From Sandaracinaceae bacterium (GTDB lineage: Bacteria; Myxococcota_A; Polyangia; Polyangiales; Houyiibacteriaceae): a stretch of DNA of 64,000 bases. The notes under the pieces were generated by a model. It saw only the letters and a program-made list of their open reading frames with translations. It was not told the origin of the DNA and searched no databases. This document shows, in pieces, positions 8,701 through 19,006 of this stretch. The stretch's first letter is position 1, and the number at the start of each line of letters is the position of its first letter. The stretch is from NCBI GenBank assembly GCA_016706685.1, contig JADJJE010000018.1:62001-126000 (forward strand), given 5' to 3'. The position numbers and the translations under genes are program-made.

Positions 8701-11700
8701 ATGACGCCGGGTGACAAAGTCGCGGACCGCTTCGTGCTCGTGCGCCAGGTGGGCGAGGGAGGGATGGGGGCCGTCTTCCTCGCTACCGATCAGCGCACGG
8801 GCGGGCAGGTGGCGCTCAAGACGCTCACGCTCGCGGGTGACGCCGCGCGGGCCCGCTTCGAGCGCGAGGCGCTGACGCTTCAGTCGCTCCAGCACCCGAA
8901 CATCGTTGGCTACGTGGCCCACGGGCTGCCGCACGAGGGTGCGCCGTGGCTGGCCATGGAGTGGGTGGTGGGCGTGGCGCCCGACGAGACCGAGCTGCAC
9001 CTCGCCGATGCGCTGCAGGTGCTGCGCGGCGCGGCGCGTGGGCTCGCGGCGGCGCACGCGCGCGGCGTCATCCACCGCGACATCAAGCCCAGCAATTGAT
9101 CCTGGTGAACGGAGACCCGGAGCAGGTGAAGCTGCTCGACTTCGGCATCGCGCGGGGCCTCGTGCGCGGCGAGGGAGCCGTCACGCTGACGGCTACGGGC
9201 GAGACGATTGGGACGCCGCACTACATGGCGCCCGAGCAGGCGCGCGGGACGCGCCAGGTGGACGCGCGCGTGGACGTGTACGCGCTGGGCGCCGTGCTCT
9301 ATCAGCTCATCGCGGGGCGGCCGCCGCTCGAGGGGCAGAGCGCCATCGCGGTGCTGGCCAAGATCCTGCTGGAGGAGCCCACGCCCATCGACGAGCTGGT
9401 GGAGGGCCTGCCCGACGGCGTGAGCGCGCTCGTGCACGCCATGCTGCAGAAGGACCCCGAGCGACGCCTGCCGGATGCGCGGGCCGTGCTGGACGCGCTC
9501 GACGCGCTGCCGCTGCCCACCACGGACCCTGTGCGGAGGCTGTCGCAGCCCGCGCGCTCGCTGGGCGCCGCCGAGCGCCGGCTGGTGTGCGTGGTGTTCG
9601 TGGCCGGCGATGGCGAGTCCGCCTCCGTGTACGCGCCCACGCTGGCCTCCGGGGTGGGCCTCGACGCGCGCGCGCCCATGGTGGACGTGGTGCGGCAGCA
9701 CGGGGGCCACGCGGAGCTGCTGGCCGATGGCACGCTGGTGGCCACCTTCCCCGGCGAGCTGCCCACAGACCAGGCCAACCGTGCGGCGCGCTGTGCCCTG
9801 GCCCTGCGCGAGGTGGTGCGCGGGAGGCCCATCGCGGTGGTGGCGGGTCAGTCGCTGGTCAGCAGCGTGGTGCCCGTGGGCGAGGCCCTCGAGCGCGGCG
9901 CGCTGCTGCTGGCCGGGCTGGCGGCCGGGGCGGGCGCGAGCGAGGGAGGCGACGGAGCGCCGAGCGACGGAACCAGCCGCGTGCACATCGACGGCGTGGT
10001 GGAGAGCTTGCTCGGTCGTCGCTTCGAGTGCCGGCCTTTGGGCGGTGAGCGTCACGAGCTGGTGGACGTGCACGTGGCCCGCACCGGCGCGCGCCGTCTG
10101 CTGGGCGTGGAGGTGCCGTGCGTGGGCCGCCGCAGGGAGCTCGCTGCGATCGCGGCGCTCTTCCACGAGTGCGTGGAGGAGCCGGTGGCGCGCGCGTTGG
10201 TGGTGGTGGGCGCCGCAGGCTCGGGCAAGACGCGCTTGGTCCGTGAGGCGCTCGACGCCATGCAGGGCACAGACCTGGCGAGCCCTGCCGCACCGCAGCT
10301 CTGGGAGGGCCGCGCCGACGCCATGCGCGTGGGGGCGCCCTACGGCCTGGTGGGCGACCTGGTGCGCCGCGCTGCCGGCGTGCGTGAGGCCGACCCCGTG
10401 GCGGTGAAGCAGGTGAAGCTGGCGCAGTTCCTGGGCAGGTTCCTGAGAGGCACCGAGCTGCGCAGCGCGCTGTTCTTCCTGGGCGAGATGGTGCGTGCGC
10501 CGTTCCCCAACGAGGCCAGCGAGGCGCTGGCGGCTGCCCGCGCCGACGCCACCCTGATGGCCGACGCCATTCGTGGCGCCATGCTGCAGCTGCTGCGGGC
10601 CGCGACGGAACGCGCCCCGCTGGTGCTGGTGCTGGACGACTTCCAGCACGGCGACCACCCCTCGCGCGAGCTGCTGCATCACGCGCTGCGTCAGCTCGAA
10701 GATGCCCCGCTGTTCGTCATCGCGCTCGGGCGACCGGAGCTCGAGCAGCAGTTCCCGGGCCTCTGGGACGACCGCGAGCCGCAGACGCTGCGCCTCACGA
10801 AGCTCACCAAGAAAGCCTGCGAGCAGCTGGTCGACGCGGTCGTCGAAGGGGTGCGCGCGGAGGGTCGCCGCGTGGCGAGCCGCGGGGTGCTCGACAGCAT
10901 CGTGGAGCGCGCGGACGGGAACGCGTTCTTCCTCGAAGAGATGCTGCGCGCGGCCATCGAGAGCCCCACCGCGGCGCTGCCCGACACGGTCATCGCCATG
11001 CTGCAAGCGCGCCTCGCCAGCCTGGACGCCGATGCGCGCCGCGTGCTGCGGGCCGCGAGCGTGTTCGGCGTGCGCTTCTGGGGCGGCGCCGTGGGGCACC
11101 TGCTGGGCCGCGCGGACGCGCCCGACGCCACGCTCGAGCACCTGGCGGAGCAGGAGCTCATCGACCTGGTGGACGAGCGCGACGTGCCCTCGGAGTGGAC
11201 CTGGCGCTTCCGCCAAGACCTGGTGCGCGAGGCCGCCTACGCCATGCTCACCGACGAGGACCGGCGCCTCGGTCATCAGCTGGCGGGTCAGTGGCTGGTG
11301 GACAACGCCATCGCCGACCCGCTGTCCCTCGCCGGGCACCATCTGGCCGCGGGCGAGCACGGGCTTGCGGCGGCGGCGCTGGCGCAGGCCGCCGAGCAAG
11401 CGCTCGAGGCGTGCGACAACGAGGCTGCGCTGCGGCACGCGGAGCGCGGGCTCGCGCTGGCAGGGGACAGCGCCGCCGCGGAAGCGGACCACGGCGCGGT
11501 GCGGGCACGGTTGCTCGTCGTGATGGCTGAGGCGCAGCGCTGGCGCGGGGCGTATGCCGCCACGCTGGGGCCCGCCACGGAGGCGCTCGGGCTGCTCACC
11601 GAGGGCGAGGAGGCCTTTTACCGCGTGTTGGGCTGCGCCATCGTCGCGGCGGGCCAGACCAAGGACCAGAGCGCCCTCGAGCGCTGCTTGGCGCTCCTGG

Positions 11701-12661
11701 TGGCCACGCCGCCCAGCGATGCCGCGGCGGCCCAGCTCAAGCTCATCGCGTTGTGCCGGGGCGCGCACCAGCGGCTGGGGCAGCGGCGCTTGCAGGACGC
11801 CGACGCCCTGCTGAGCCGCGCGCAGACGCTGGCGCGCACGCTGCCGGCCGACGGCCCCGTGGTGGCGGCCTGGCTGCACACCACCTTCGCGGCGCGCGCG
11901 CACTTCGCCGGCGACTGGGTGGCCTACGTGCAGGAGACCGAGCGCGCGGTGCAGGCCTACGACCGGGCGCGCGACCTGCGGCATGCGTGCAATCAGCGCG
12001 TGCGCTGGGGCTATGGCCTGGTGGAGATGGGTGAGTTCGAGCGCGCCGTCACGGTGCTGCGCCGCGCGGTGGACAGGAGTCGGCCGAGCTGGGCGTGCCG
12101 CTGGTGGAGGGCTATGCGCTCCAGAACCTGGGGCTAGCCTATTGCCGCGTGGGGGAGCTGGGGCTGGCGCACGCCACGCTCCGCAACGCGGAGTCGTTGG
12201 GGGCGGCCCACCAGCACGGGAGCGTGGTGGCCGGTGCTTGCTACTACCTGGCCGAGGTGCTGCTCGAGTTGGGCAAGCTCGACGAGGCGCGCGCGTGCGC
12301 GAGCGTAGCCGCAGCCACGTTTGCGCCCAGCCGCTTCCACCACAGCCTGGCGCTCGCCGCGCAGGCACGCATCGCGCTGGCTGCGGGCGACATCGCGGGC
12401 GCGAGCGAACTGGCCGAGGCCGCGGCGCGAGACCGCGTGCCCGTGGCGTTCGCCGAGGGCAGCGACGCCATCGTGGACCTCACGCTTCTGCTCACGCGCC
12501 GCGCCGCAGGTGACCAGCCGGGAGCGGAGAGCGCCGCAGTGGCGGGCCTGGCGCGCCTCGAGATCTTCCTCACTGCCGTGCCCGACGAGGCCGCCCGAGC
12601 GCGCATGCGTGAGCGCGTGCCCGCACATGCCGGCTTGCTGGCGCAGCAGACGCGGGCCTGA
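8701..12661 (+). pseudogene. Ser/Thr protein kinase - AAA ATPase - TPR regulator, interrupted by two frameshifts
   Basis: A large myxobacterial-type signalling protein, about 1320 residues when two frames are joined. The N-terminal kinase has a Gly loop (VGEGGMGAVF), VALK lysine, HRDIKPSN catalytic loop, DFG and APE. A degenerate class III cyclase-like segment beginning AERRLVCVVF follows. Next come an AAA/STAND-type ATPase with Walker A GAAGSGKT near 10.2 kb and Walker B-like LVLVLDDF near 10.63 kb, and then helical TPR-like repeats. At 9094-9097 one T appears lost (AATTG for AATTTG), which puts a stop right after HRDIKPSN; the next frame resumes exactly with LILVNGDPEQVKLLDFG. Near 12074-12076 another base is missing, and coding resumes as ESAELGVPLVEGY. 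Both breaks are single-base deletions with intact sequence on each side, so sequencing error is as likely as true inactivation. Confidence 0.85.
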
Positions 12662-12681
12662 GCGCTCGAGTCAGGCGCTCA
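12659..12681. terminator. Weak hairpin between convergent genes
   Basis: TGAGCGC and GCGCTCA form a perfect 7-base stem with a 9-base loop, overlapping the kinase stop and lying before the methyltransferase stop on the other strand. There is no U-tract, so terminator function is only suggested by position. Confidence 0.3.
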
Positions 12682-12704
12682 CTCGTTGCAGGCCCCCTCT
12701 GCGG

Positions 12705-13502
12705 CTATGCGGGCAGGCGCGCGCGCAGCGAGTACAGCAGCGGCAGGCGCGGCATGCCAGCGGGCAGCCGGAAGCTCCCGTCCGCGTGGCGCTCCATGAA
12801 CGGCCAGCGCGCGAACGCGGTGTGGTCGAACTCGTGGAACAGCTCGAGCTGCAGGCCCTGCTCCAGCAGCGCACTCAGCACGTCGGAGATGGGGTGGCGG
12901 AACTCCACGGACACGTTGGCCGCCGTCGCGGCGCCCTGGTCGGCGTAGGTCCCGGGCTCGTCCCACACGGTGCCCGCCGGGTCGTGAAAGTAGCTGTTCT
13001 GGGCCGTGAGGCTGCGCGCCTCGAACACGTCGGTCAGCGGGTGGCACTCCACCAGGTAGAGGCAACCGCCGGGGTTCAGCAGCGCCCGGACCACACTGGC
13101 CCAGCGCCGGATGTCGTGCAGCCAGATGAGCGCACCGATGCCCGTGTACACCACGTCGTAGCGCTGCCCGAGCGCGGCCGGCGCGTCGAACACGTCGGCG
13201 CACACGAAGCGGGCCGTCAGGGATGCCTCGGCGGCCAGCGCGAGAGCCGCGTCCACGGCCGGCCGCGAAAAGTCGAGCCCCGTGACCTGCGCCCCGCGAC
13301 GCGCCCACGACAGGGTGTCCATGCCGAAGTGGCACTGCAGGTGCACCAGCTGCTTCCCCTCTACCGAGCCCAGCTCCGAGGCCTCGAACGGCTGGAGCGA
13401 GCAGCGGCCGCTCTTCCAAGCGGCCACGTCGTAGAACTCACTCGCCACGTGGATGGGGACGCGCTCGTCCCACATCCGCCTGTTCTGCTCTTGGTAGCTC
13501 AT
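12705..13502 (-). CDS. Class I SAM-dependent methyltransferase
   Basis: 265 residues. The SAM-binding core is visible: motif I region LVHLQCHFGMDTLSWA, then GAQVTGLDFS with the acidic residue at the end of strand 2, VCADVFDAP, YDVVYTG and the post-motif LLNPGGCLYLVE. This is the small-molecule or class I methyltransferase fold; the substrate is not recognisable. The ATG at 13502 (MSYQEQN...) is preferred, since sequence upstream in frame is low-complexity and includes no better start. Transcribed on the same strand as, and about 50 bases after, the beta-propeller-like lipoprotein gene, but no functional link is evident. Confidence 0.82.
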   Translation of the reverse strand: MSYQEQNRRMWDERVPIHVASEFYDVAAWKSGRCSLQPFEASELGSVEGKQLVHLQCHFGMDTLSWARRGAQVTGLDFSRPAVDAALALAAEASLTARFVCADVFDAPAALGQRYDVVYTGIGALIWLHDIRRWASVVRALLNPGGCLYLVECHPLTDVFEARSLTAQNSYFHDPAGTVWDEPGTYADQGAATAANVSVEFRHPISDVLSALLEQGLQLELFHEFDHTAFARWPFMERHADGSFRLPAGMPRLPLLYSLRARLPA

Positions 13503-13554
13503 GGACTCGGGCAGCCTACGGCCCGACTCGCGCGTGTCTACCCCCCCGGGGGCT

Positions 13555-14730
13555 TCAGAGGCCGCTGAGGCGCACCACGAAGCCGTCGTAGATGTCCGGA
13601 CGTGGGTGCGACGCGCCACGCTGCTGGTTGACCGTGATGTAGGCCGTGCCGTTGCGCACCGGCGTCATGGCCGGGAACCACGGGTAGTCCACGCCCACCA
13701 GGCGGCTGAGGTCGATCTTCCCGATGATGGCGTTGCGCTGGTCGAAGATGCGCAGCGCCCGGCAGTTGCCGTCCATCACGCACAGGTTGTCGCCGCACGC
13801 GACGGCGCCGTGCACGTGGCAGAAGTGGTCGGGGGCGTTCATCGAGTCGCTGCTGTCACCGAAGGCCGGGCCGCTCGGGCGCCCGTTCACGTCGAAGATG
13901 CGCACGAGGTGCGGCGAGCTCGAGGCCGCCGCATGACCGCCCACCAGGATGCGGCGCGCGTCCAAGAAGCTCACCGAGTCGATGCGCTCGAACATGTCGG
14001 TGGGCGTCCAGTCCGCCACGGTGCAGCCCGTGTCGGTGAACGTCACGCGCTTGACGGTGTCGATCCACTTGGCGAACCCGTCGCGGCCATTGGGGGAGAC
14101 GCTGAGGTCGCCCATGGTCTCGCAGTGGTAGTCCACCGTGGTGCCGGTGATACGGTGCGTGCCGCGCATGCTGGACGACACGTAGATGTGGCCCTGTCCG
14201 TCGGCGACGATGCCCTTGGGCGCGCCGCCCATGCCTTCGCCCAGCGTCAGGCGGCCGCCCTCGCCGAGGGTGGTGTCCATGGTCAGCACGCAGTCGGCGC
14301 CCGGGGTCACGGTGTAGCGCCGCACCTTGGCTTCGTTGTCCAGCAGGTACAGCGAGCCGTCGGTGGCCCACGCCGAGGGGCCGATGGAGAGGAAGCTGTC
14401 GTCGCCGATGATGGGCGGGCCGTCCAGGCGGCACACGCTGGCGGTCACGGTGACGGTGCCACCCGTCTGCTGGACGGGGGCCGGCACCACGGCGGTGGTG
14501 GTGGTGATCAGCTCGGCCAGCGTGGGAGGCGCAGCCGGAGCGGCAGGCGCGGCCGGGGCCGCCTCGGGCGTGGCCGCCGGGGCAGCGGGGTCAGCCGCAG
14601 CCGCGGGAGCGACGGCAGGCGCAACGGGCGGAGCGGCCGGAGGTGCGGGCGGGGCCTCGGGCTCCGAAGAACCACAACCGAGGGCCAGTGCGAGCAAGAG
14701 AGATACGGATAGTGACGAAGCGAGCTTCAT
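13555..14730 (-). CDS. Lipoprotein with Ala/Pro-rich linker and beta-propeller-like domain
   Basis: 391 residues. A signal peptide ends in the lipobox LALGC. A low-complexity Ala/Pro linker of about 60 residues follows, then a domain with repeated strand patterns such as GSLYLLDNEAKVRRY, KGIVADGQGHIYVSSS and DNLCVMDGNCRALRIFD. Such Y/V-D-x-x-N/G repeats are typical of NHL or six-bladed beta-propellers. Three or more Cys pairs suggest disulfides outside the cytoplasm. No catalytic motif is recognised; a binding or surface role is likely. The ATG at 14730 is chosen because it gives the signal peptide. Divergent from the ABC-F gene across about 105 bases. Confidence 0.75.
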   Translation of the reverse strand: MKLASSLSVSLLLALALGCGSSEPEAPPAPPAAPPVAPAVAPAAAADPAAPAATPEAAPAAPAAPAAPPTLAELITTTTAVVPAPVQQTGGTVTVTASVCRLDGPPIIGDDSFLSIGPSAWATDGSLYLLDNEAKVRRYTVTPGADCVLTMDTTLGEGGRLTLGEGMGGAPKGIVADGQGHIYVSSSMRGTHRITGTTVDYHCETMGDLSVSPNGRDGFAKWIDTVKRVTFTDTGCTVADWTPTDMFERIDSVSFLDARRILVGGHAAASSSPHLVRIFDVNGRPSGPAFGDSSDSMNAPDHFCHVHGAVACGDNLCVMDGNCRALRIFDQRNAIIGKIDLSRLVGVDYPWFPAMTPVRNGTAYITVNQQRGASHPRPDIYDGFVVRLSGL

Positions 14731-14835
14731 GGATTCCTCCGCTCGTCGACCGAGATTCGTTCTCACCGACGGCGCGGCGAGCATACCCTAGAGCGAGACC
14801 ATGCGGCGAGGCAGCTTGCCTGCTATGAGCCGGCC

Positions 14836-16929
14836 GTGAGTCTCGTCGTCTTCAGTGATGTCTCTTTGCACCTTGGCGGTCGCCCGATCGTCGAGGGGCT
14901 GTCCCTGCGTGTTGGTGAGAAGGACCGCATCGGCTTGGTGGGGCCCAACGGCTCCGGCAAGACCACGCTGCTGCGGCTCATCGCCCGCGAGCAGATCCCG
15001 GATGGCGGGGCGGTGCACCGCGCCAAGACCATGCGCCTGGGCTACCTGCCGCAGGACGTGCACGTGGAGGGCGGCAAGCCGCTGCTGGCGTTCATCCTGG
15101 ACAGCATCCCGGGGCGGGCGTCCCTCGACGAAGACCTGGCCACCGCCGAGGCCGACCTCGAGGCGCTGAGCGCCGCAGGCGACCACAGCGAAGCCGCGCA
15201 GGAGCTCATGCTGGAGGCTGCCGGGCGCATCGCGGACCTGCACGAGCGCGTCGCCCACTTCGACGGCGAGTACTCGGAGCACCACGCCAAGCGCATCATG
15301 GCGGGTCTGGGCTTCAAGGACAGCGACCACGTGCGCGACATGTCCGAGTTCAGCGGTGGCTGGAAGATGCGCGCCGTGCTCTCGTCGCTGCTGTTCCAGC
15401 AGCCCGACCTGCTGCTGCTGGACGAGCCCACCAACCACCTCGACATGCCGTCGGTGGCCTGGTTCTCGGGCTTCCTCAAGCGCTACGAGCGCGCCTTCGT
15501 GCTCATCAGCCATGACCGCGAGTTCCTCAACGAGCAGATCACCACGGTGGTCAGCTACGAGCCCGAGGGCGTGCGCAGCTATCCGGGGGACTACAACTCC
15601 TACAAGCGTCAGCGCGACGAAGAGCGCGTGCTGCTCGAGAACCGCGCGCGCAACCTGGAGCGCGAGCGCGAGCACCTCGAGAAGTTCGTGGACCGCTTCC
15701 GCAGCAAGGCCACCAAGGCCGCGCAGGTGCAGAGCCGCGTGAAGAAGCTCGAGAAGATGGAGACCGTGGAGCTGCAGGGCGAGCACGTGTCCATGAGCTT
15801 CCGCTTCCCGCCCACCGAGCGCAGCGGCAAGGTGGCGCTCGAGACCAAGGACCTCGGCAAGTCCTACGGCGGCCTCGAGGTGCTGAAGGGCGTGAACCAG
15901 CACGTGCAGCGCGGCGAGCGTGTGGCCCTCTTGGGGGTGAACGGCGCCGGCAAGACCACGTTGCTGCGCATGCTGGCGGGCGAGCTCGAGGCCACCTCGG
16001 GCAGCTTCGAGTTCGGGCACAACACCAAGATCGGCTACTACGCGCAGCACCACGCCGAGACGCTGCGCCGCGAGGCCACCGTCTACGAAGAGGTGAAGTA
16101 CTGCGCGAAGGACGCGCCGCACCAGCAGATCCGCTCGGTGCTGGGCGCCATGCTGTTCGGCGAGCGCGAGGTGGACAAGCGCATCGGCGTGCTGTCCGGC
16201 GGCGAGCGCGCCCGCGTGGCGCTGGCCCAGCTCATGATCAACCCGGGCAACGTGCTGCTCATGGACGAGCCCACCAACCACTTGGACCTCGTGTCCAGCG
16301 AGCGGCTGGCCGAGGCGCTCGACACGTTCGACGGAACGCTGCTGTTCGTCTCGCACAACCGCGGCTTCATCCGGTCGCTGGCCACCACCATCTGGATCGT
16401 GGAGGGCGGCAACGTCCTCAAGTACCCGGGCAGCTTCGACGAGTACATGGCCAGCTGCCTGCAGCGTGACCAAGCGCCCGTGGCCGTGAGCGGCGCGCCC
16501 GTGCCCGAGAAGAAGGCGCCCGGGAACAGCACACCCAGCAAGGCACCCGTGAAGGTGCCCGTGCAGGCCATGCCCGCCACCAACGGCAAGCGTCCACAGG
16601 AGCCCGCGCGCACCGCCGCCCCGGCCGCAGAGCCCGACAAGGGCCGCCGCCGCGAGGACCAGAACGACCGCAAGCGCCGCACGGCTGCACTGCGCCCGCT
16701 CGAGAAGCGCGCCGCCGAGCTGGAGAAGCGCGTGGCGGAGCTGGAGCAGAAGCTCGAAGCCGTGAACGCCGAGCTGTCCACCCCCGAGGTCTATGGCGAC
16801 GCCGCGCGACGGGACACGCTGCTGGGCTCGGTCACGCGCGTGCAGGCCGAACTCGAGGTGGCCATGGAGACCTGGTCCGAGGTGCAAGAGCAGCTCGAGG
16901 CCGAGCGCAAGAAGCTCGAAGCGGGCTGA
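14836..16929 (+). CDS. ABC-F family ATPase (Uup/YheS-like)
   Basis: 697 residues, two ABC ATPase domains in one chain and no membrane segment, the ABC-F arrangement; such proteins act on ribosomes or translation, and some give antibiotic protection. Domain 1: Walker A GPNGSGKTT, signature FSGGWKMR, Walker B LLLLDEPTNHLD. The inter-domain linker is Arg/Lys-rich and coiled-coil-like (about residues 250-310). Domain 2: Walker A GVNGAGKTT, signature LSGGERARV, Walker B VLLMDEPTNHLD. A C-terminal extension of about 140 residues is Pro/Ala/Lys-rich, then a Glu/Lys coiled coil, like Uup's DNA/ribosome-binding tail. The start codon is GTG; no ATG fits domain 1 better. Which ABC-F subfamily it belongs to is not resolved here. 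Confidence 0.92.
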   Translation: MSLVVFSDVSLHLGGRPIVEGLSLRVGEKDRIGLVGPNGSGKTTLLRLIAREQIPDGGAVHRAKTMRLGYLPQDVHVEGGKPLLAFILDSIPGRASLDEDLATAEADLEALSAAGDHSEAAQELMLEAAGRIADLHERVAHFDGEYSEHHAKRIMAGLGFKDSDHVRDMSEFSGGWKMRAVLSSLLFQQPDLLLLDEPTNHLDMPSVAWFSGFLKRYERAFVLISHDREFLNEQITTVVSYEPEGVRSYPGDYNSYKRQRDEERVLLENRARNLEREREHLEKFVDRFRSKATKAAQVQSRVKKLEKMETVELQGEHVSMSFRFPPTERSGKVALETKDLGKSYGGLEVLKGVNQHVQRGERVALLGVNGAGKTTLLRMLAGELEATSGSFEFGHNTKIGYYAQHHAETLRREATVYEEVKYCAKDAPHQQIRSVLGAMLFGEREVDKRIGVLSGGERARVALAQLMINPGNVLLMDEPTNHLDLVSSERLAEALDTFDGTLLFVSHNRGFIRSLATTIWIVEGGNVLKYPGSFDEYMASCLQRDQAPVAVSGAPVPEKKAPGNSTPSKAPVKVPVQAMPATNGKRPQEPARTAAPAAEPDKGRRREDQNDRKRRTAALRPLEKRAAELEKRVAELEQKLEAVNAELSTPEVYGDAARRDTLLGSVTRVQAELEVAMETWSEVQEQLEAERKKLEAG

Positions 16930-16945
16930 ACCGATCGCGCTCCGC

Positions 16946-17656
16946 TCACGCGGGCGGGAACGAGCAGAAGCCCAGCTGAGCCTCGCACGTGCCGGTGACG
17001 CAGAACCCGCAGTCACAGTCCGAGTCCACGTTGCAGCCGCGACGCGCGCAGCCGAGTGCGTCGGCGTCTGGCCGCTCGGGGTCGCACTCGTGGTTCTCGG
17101 GGCACGCCAGGTCCAGGAAGAGGCAGCCGTTGCGCTCGCAACGCCCGGTCGCGCTGTCGCAGATCTCACCCTCTTCACAGGCCACGCCGTTGGCTCCGCA
17201 GTCGGGCACACAGGTGGTCTCCACGCCACCACAGCAGTCGGGCTGCGCCGAGCGGCACCAGGACCCCGCGCTGCACTCGGTGTCGTCCTCGCAGTCGCGC
17301 ATGGGCAGCTGACAGATTCCGCAGAACGAGTCGCTGGCTCCGAAGCACTGGGTGCCCCCCAGGCAGTCGGCCGACGTGCGGCACTCGCTCTGCGGCGGCA
17401 CGATGATGGGCGGCGCGCCACCGCCACCCGCAGGGCGCATCGCACCTCCCTCGCACGTGCGTCCGGCGTCGGGGCCCAGGTCCACGCCGCCCCCGTCCAC
17501 GAACCCAAAGTCGGGGACATCACCGTCGAACATCACGAACTGATCCGTCGCGCCCCCGTCGCCGCCCAGGCGGTGCGCGTCCGCGCAGCCCATGCCGAGC
17601 GCGCCCGCCGTGACGACCCAAGCGACCACCCCAACCACACCCAAGCGAGAGCTCAT
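16946..17656 (-). CDS. Cysteine-rich lipoprotein
   Basis: 236 residues. Signal peptide with lipobox ALGMGC, then an Asp/Gly-rich linker, then about 24 cysteines arranged in short loops of the type C-x-x-x-x-D-C-x-x-G-x-x-C. These resemble disulfide-rich repeats common in myxobacterial surface proteins. No enzyme motif is present. Convergent with the ABC-F gene, 16 bases apart, and divergent from the oxidoreductase gene. Likely displayed on the outer membrane; function unknown. Confidence 0.75.
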   Translation of the reverse strand: MSSRLGVVGVVAWVVTAGALGMGCADAHRLGGDGGATDQFVMFDGDVPDFGFVDGGGVDLGPDAGRTCEGGAMRPAGGGGAPPIIVPPQSECRTSADCLGGTQCFGASDSFCGICQLPMRDCEDDTECSAGSWCRSAQPDCCGGVETTCVPDCGANGVACEEGEICDSATGRCERNGCLFLDLACPENHECDPERPDADALGCARRGCNVDSDCDCGFCVTGTCEAQLGFCSFPPA

Positions 17657-17687
17657 AGAACCTCCAAAGAAGGACTCCAGTCTGCCA

Positions 17688-17707
17688 TGTCGCGAAAAGA
17701 AGCGACA
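17688..17707. promoter_or_regulatory. Short inverted repeat in a divergent promoter region
   Basis: TGTCGC and GCGACA flank an 8-base A-rich spacer between the divergent lipoprotein and oxidoreductase genes, 32-51 bases upstream of the lipoprotein ATG. It could be an operator for either gene. The evidence is symmetry and position only. Confidence 0.25.
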
Positions 17708-17786
17708 ATTGCCAGCTCACCCGCGGCGTGACGCGCCCGCACACTTGGGCCACGCTGCCTGCATCCACCCCGTACGGATGCACGCC

Positions 17787-18989
17787 ATGACCTCGCTCTC
17801 GGATCCCCTGACGCTGCCCTGTGGGGCCACCCTCCCGAACCGCATCGCGAAGGCGGCCATGAGCGAGCACCTCGCGTCGTCGCGTCAGGAGCCCACGCGG
17901 GCGCTGAACCAGCTGTACGAGCGCTGGTCGCTGGGCGGCACGGGGTTGGTCATCACCGGCAACGTGATGGTGGACGCGCAGCACCTCGAGGCGAAGACCA
18001 ACGTGGTCATCGCGGGGTCTCCCAACGTCGAGCGCTTCGAGGCCTGGGCGCAGGCGGGCACGCGCGGGGGCAACGCGCTCTTCATGCAGATCAACCACCC
18101 CGGCCGGCAGACGCCGCGGCACGTGAACCCCACGCCCATGGCGCCTTCGGCGGTGCCGCCCGTGAACCTCTTCCGCCGCGCCAGCGCCTTCGGGCAGCCG
18201 CGCGCCATGACCGAGGCCGACATCCAGCAGACCATCGAGGCCTTCGCGCGGGCGGCGGCGCTGGCCAAGCGCGCGGGCTTCACCGGCGTGCAGGTGCACG
18301 GCGCGCACGGCTACCTGGTGAGCCAGTTCCTCTCGCCGCTCACCAACCGGCGCGAAGACGCGTGGGGTGGGTCGCTCGAGAACCGGGCGCGCTTCGGCAG
18401 GGCCGTGCTGTCCGCCATCCGGGCCGCCGTGGGCCCCGCGTTCCCGGTGGCCATCAAGCTCAACTCGGCGGACTTCCAGCGCGGCGGCTTCACCGAGGAC
18501 GAGAGCATCCGCGTGCTGCACATGCTGCAGGCGGACGGTGTAGACCTCGTGGAGATCTCGGGCGGCAGCTACGAGTCGCGCGTGATGCTGGACAAGGTGA
18601 ACGAGCGCGAGGCGTTCTTCTTGGACTACGCCCGCAAGGCCCGCGCGGCCGTGGACATCCCGCTGATGGTCACGGGCGGCTTCCGCTCGCGCGCCGTCAT
18701 GGAGCAGGCGCTCTCGAGTGGCGCTCTCGACGTGGTGGGCATCGCGCGGCCCTTCACCCACAACCCCGACCTGGGCCGCGACCTGTGCACGGGGCGCATC
18801 ACGCGGGCCGAGGACCCGCCGTCCATGCCGGGGCTGTCGCGCCTGGGAGGCACGTCCGAGGCCATGATGAGCGTGGCGCAGATGGCGCTGCTCTCGAAGG
18901 GCAAGGACCCCGTCCGTGGCGTTGGGCTGCGGGCGGTCTTCGGCGCGCTGCTGCAGGAGGGTCAGAGCCTGCTCCGGGGGAAGAGCTGA
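17787..18989 (+). CDS. NADH:flavin oxidoreductase, Old Yellow Enzyme family
   Basis: 400 residues, a single FMN-binding TIM barrel of the OYE type. Visible motifs are NRIAKAAMSE near the N-terminus, NHPGRQ, GVQVHGAHGYLVSQFLSP with the family His residues, TNRREDAWGGS with the conserved Trp-Gly-Gly, and LMVTGGFR plus GIARPF in the C-terminal phosphate-binding region. There is no 2,4-dienoyl-CoA-reductase-type FeS/FAD extension, so it is an ene-reductase-like single-domain form. The substrate is not evident. Start: ATG at 17787 or 17778; both precede the barrel and the difference is three residues. The next gene (PLD-like) starts 17 bases after the stop, so the two are probably cotranscribed. 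Confidence 0.9.
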   Translation: MTSLSDPLTLPCGATLPNRIAKAAMSEHLASSRQEPTRALNQLYERWSLGGTGLVITGNVMVDAQHLEAKTNVVIAGSPNVERFEAWAQAGTRGGNALFMQINHPGRQTPRHVNPTPMAPSAVPPVNLFRRASAFGQPRAMTEADIQQTIEAFARAAALAKRAGFTGVQVHGAHGYLVSQFLSPLTNRREDAWGGSLENRARFGRAVLSAIRAAVGPAFPVAIKLNSADFQRGGFTEDESIRVLHMLQADGVDLVEISGGSYESRVMLDKVNEREAFFLDYARKARAAVDIPLMVTGGFRSRAVMEQALSSGALDVVGIARPFTHNPDLGRDLCTGRITRAEDPPSMPGLSRLGGTSEAMMSVAQMALLSKGKDPVRGVGLRAVFGALLQEGQSLLRGKS

Positions 18990-19006
18990 CGAGACGCTGA
19001 GCCACC

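Noticed and set aside
8910..12368. A >1100-residue minus-strand frame across the kinase-ATPase region.
   Set aside because: Arg/His/Gln/Ala-rich antisense reading without domains; the plus strand carries clear kinase and ATPase motifs even though frameshifted.
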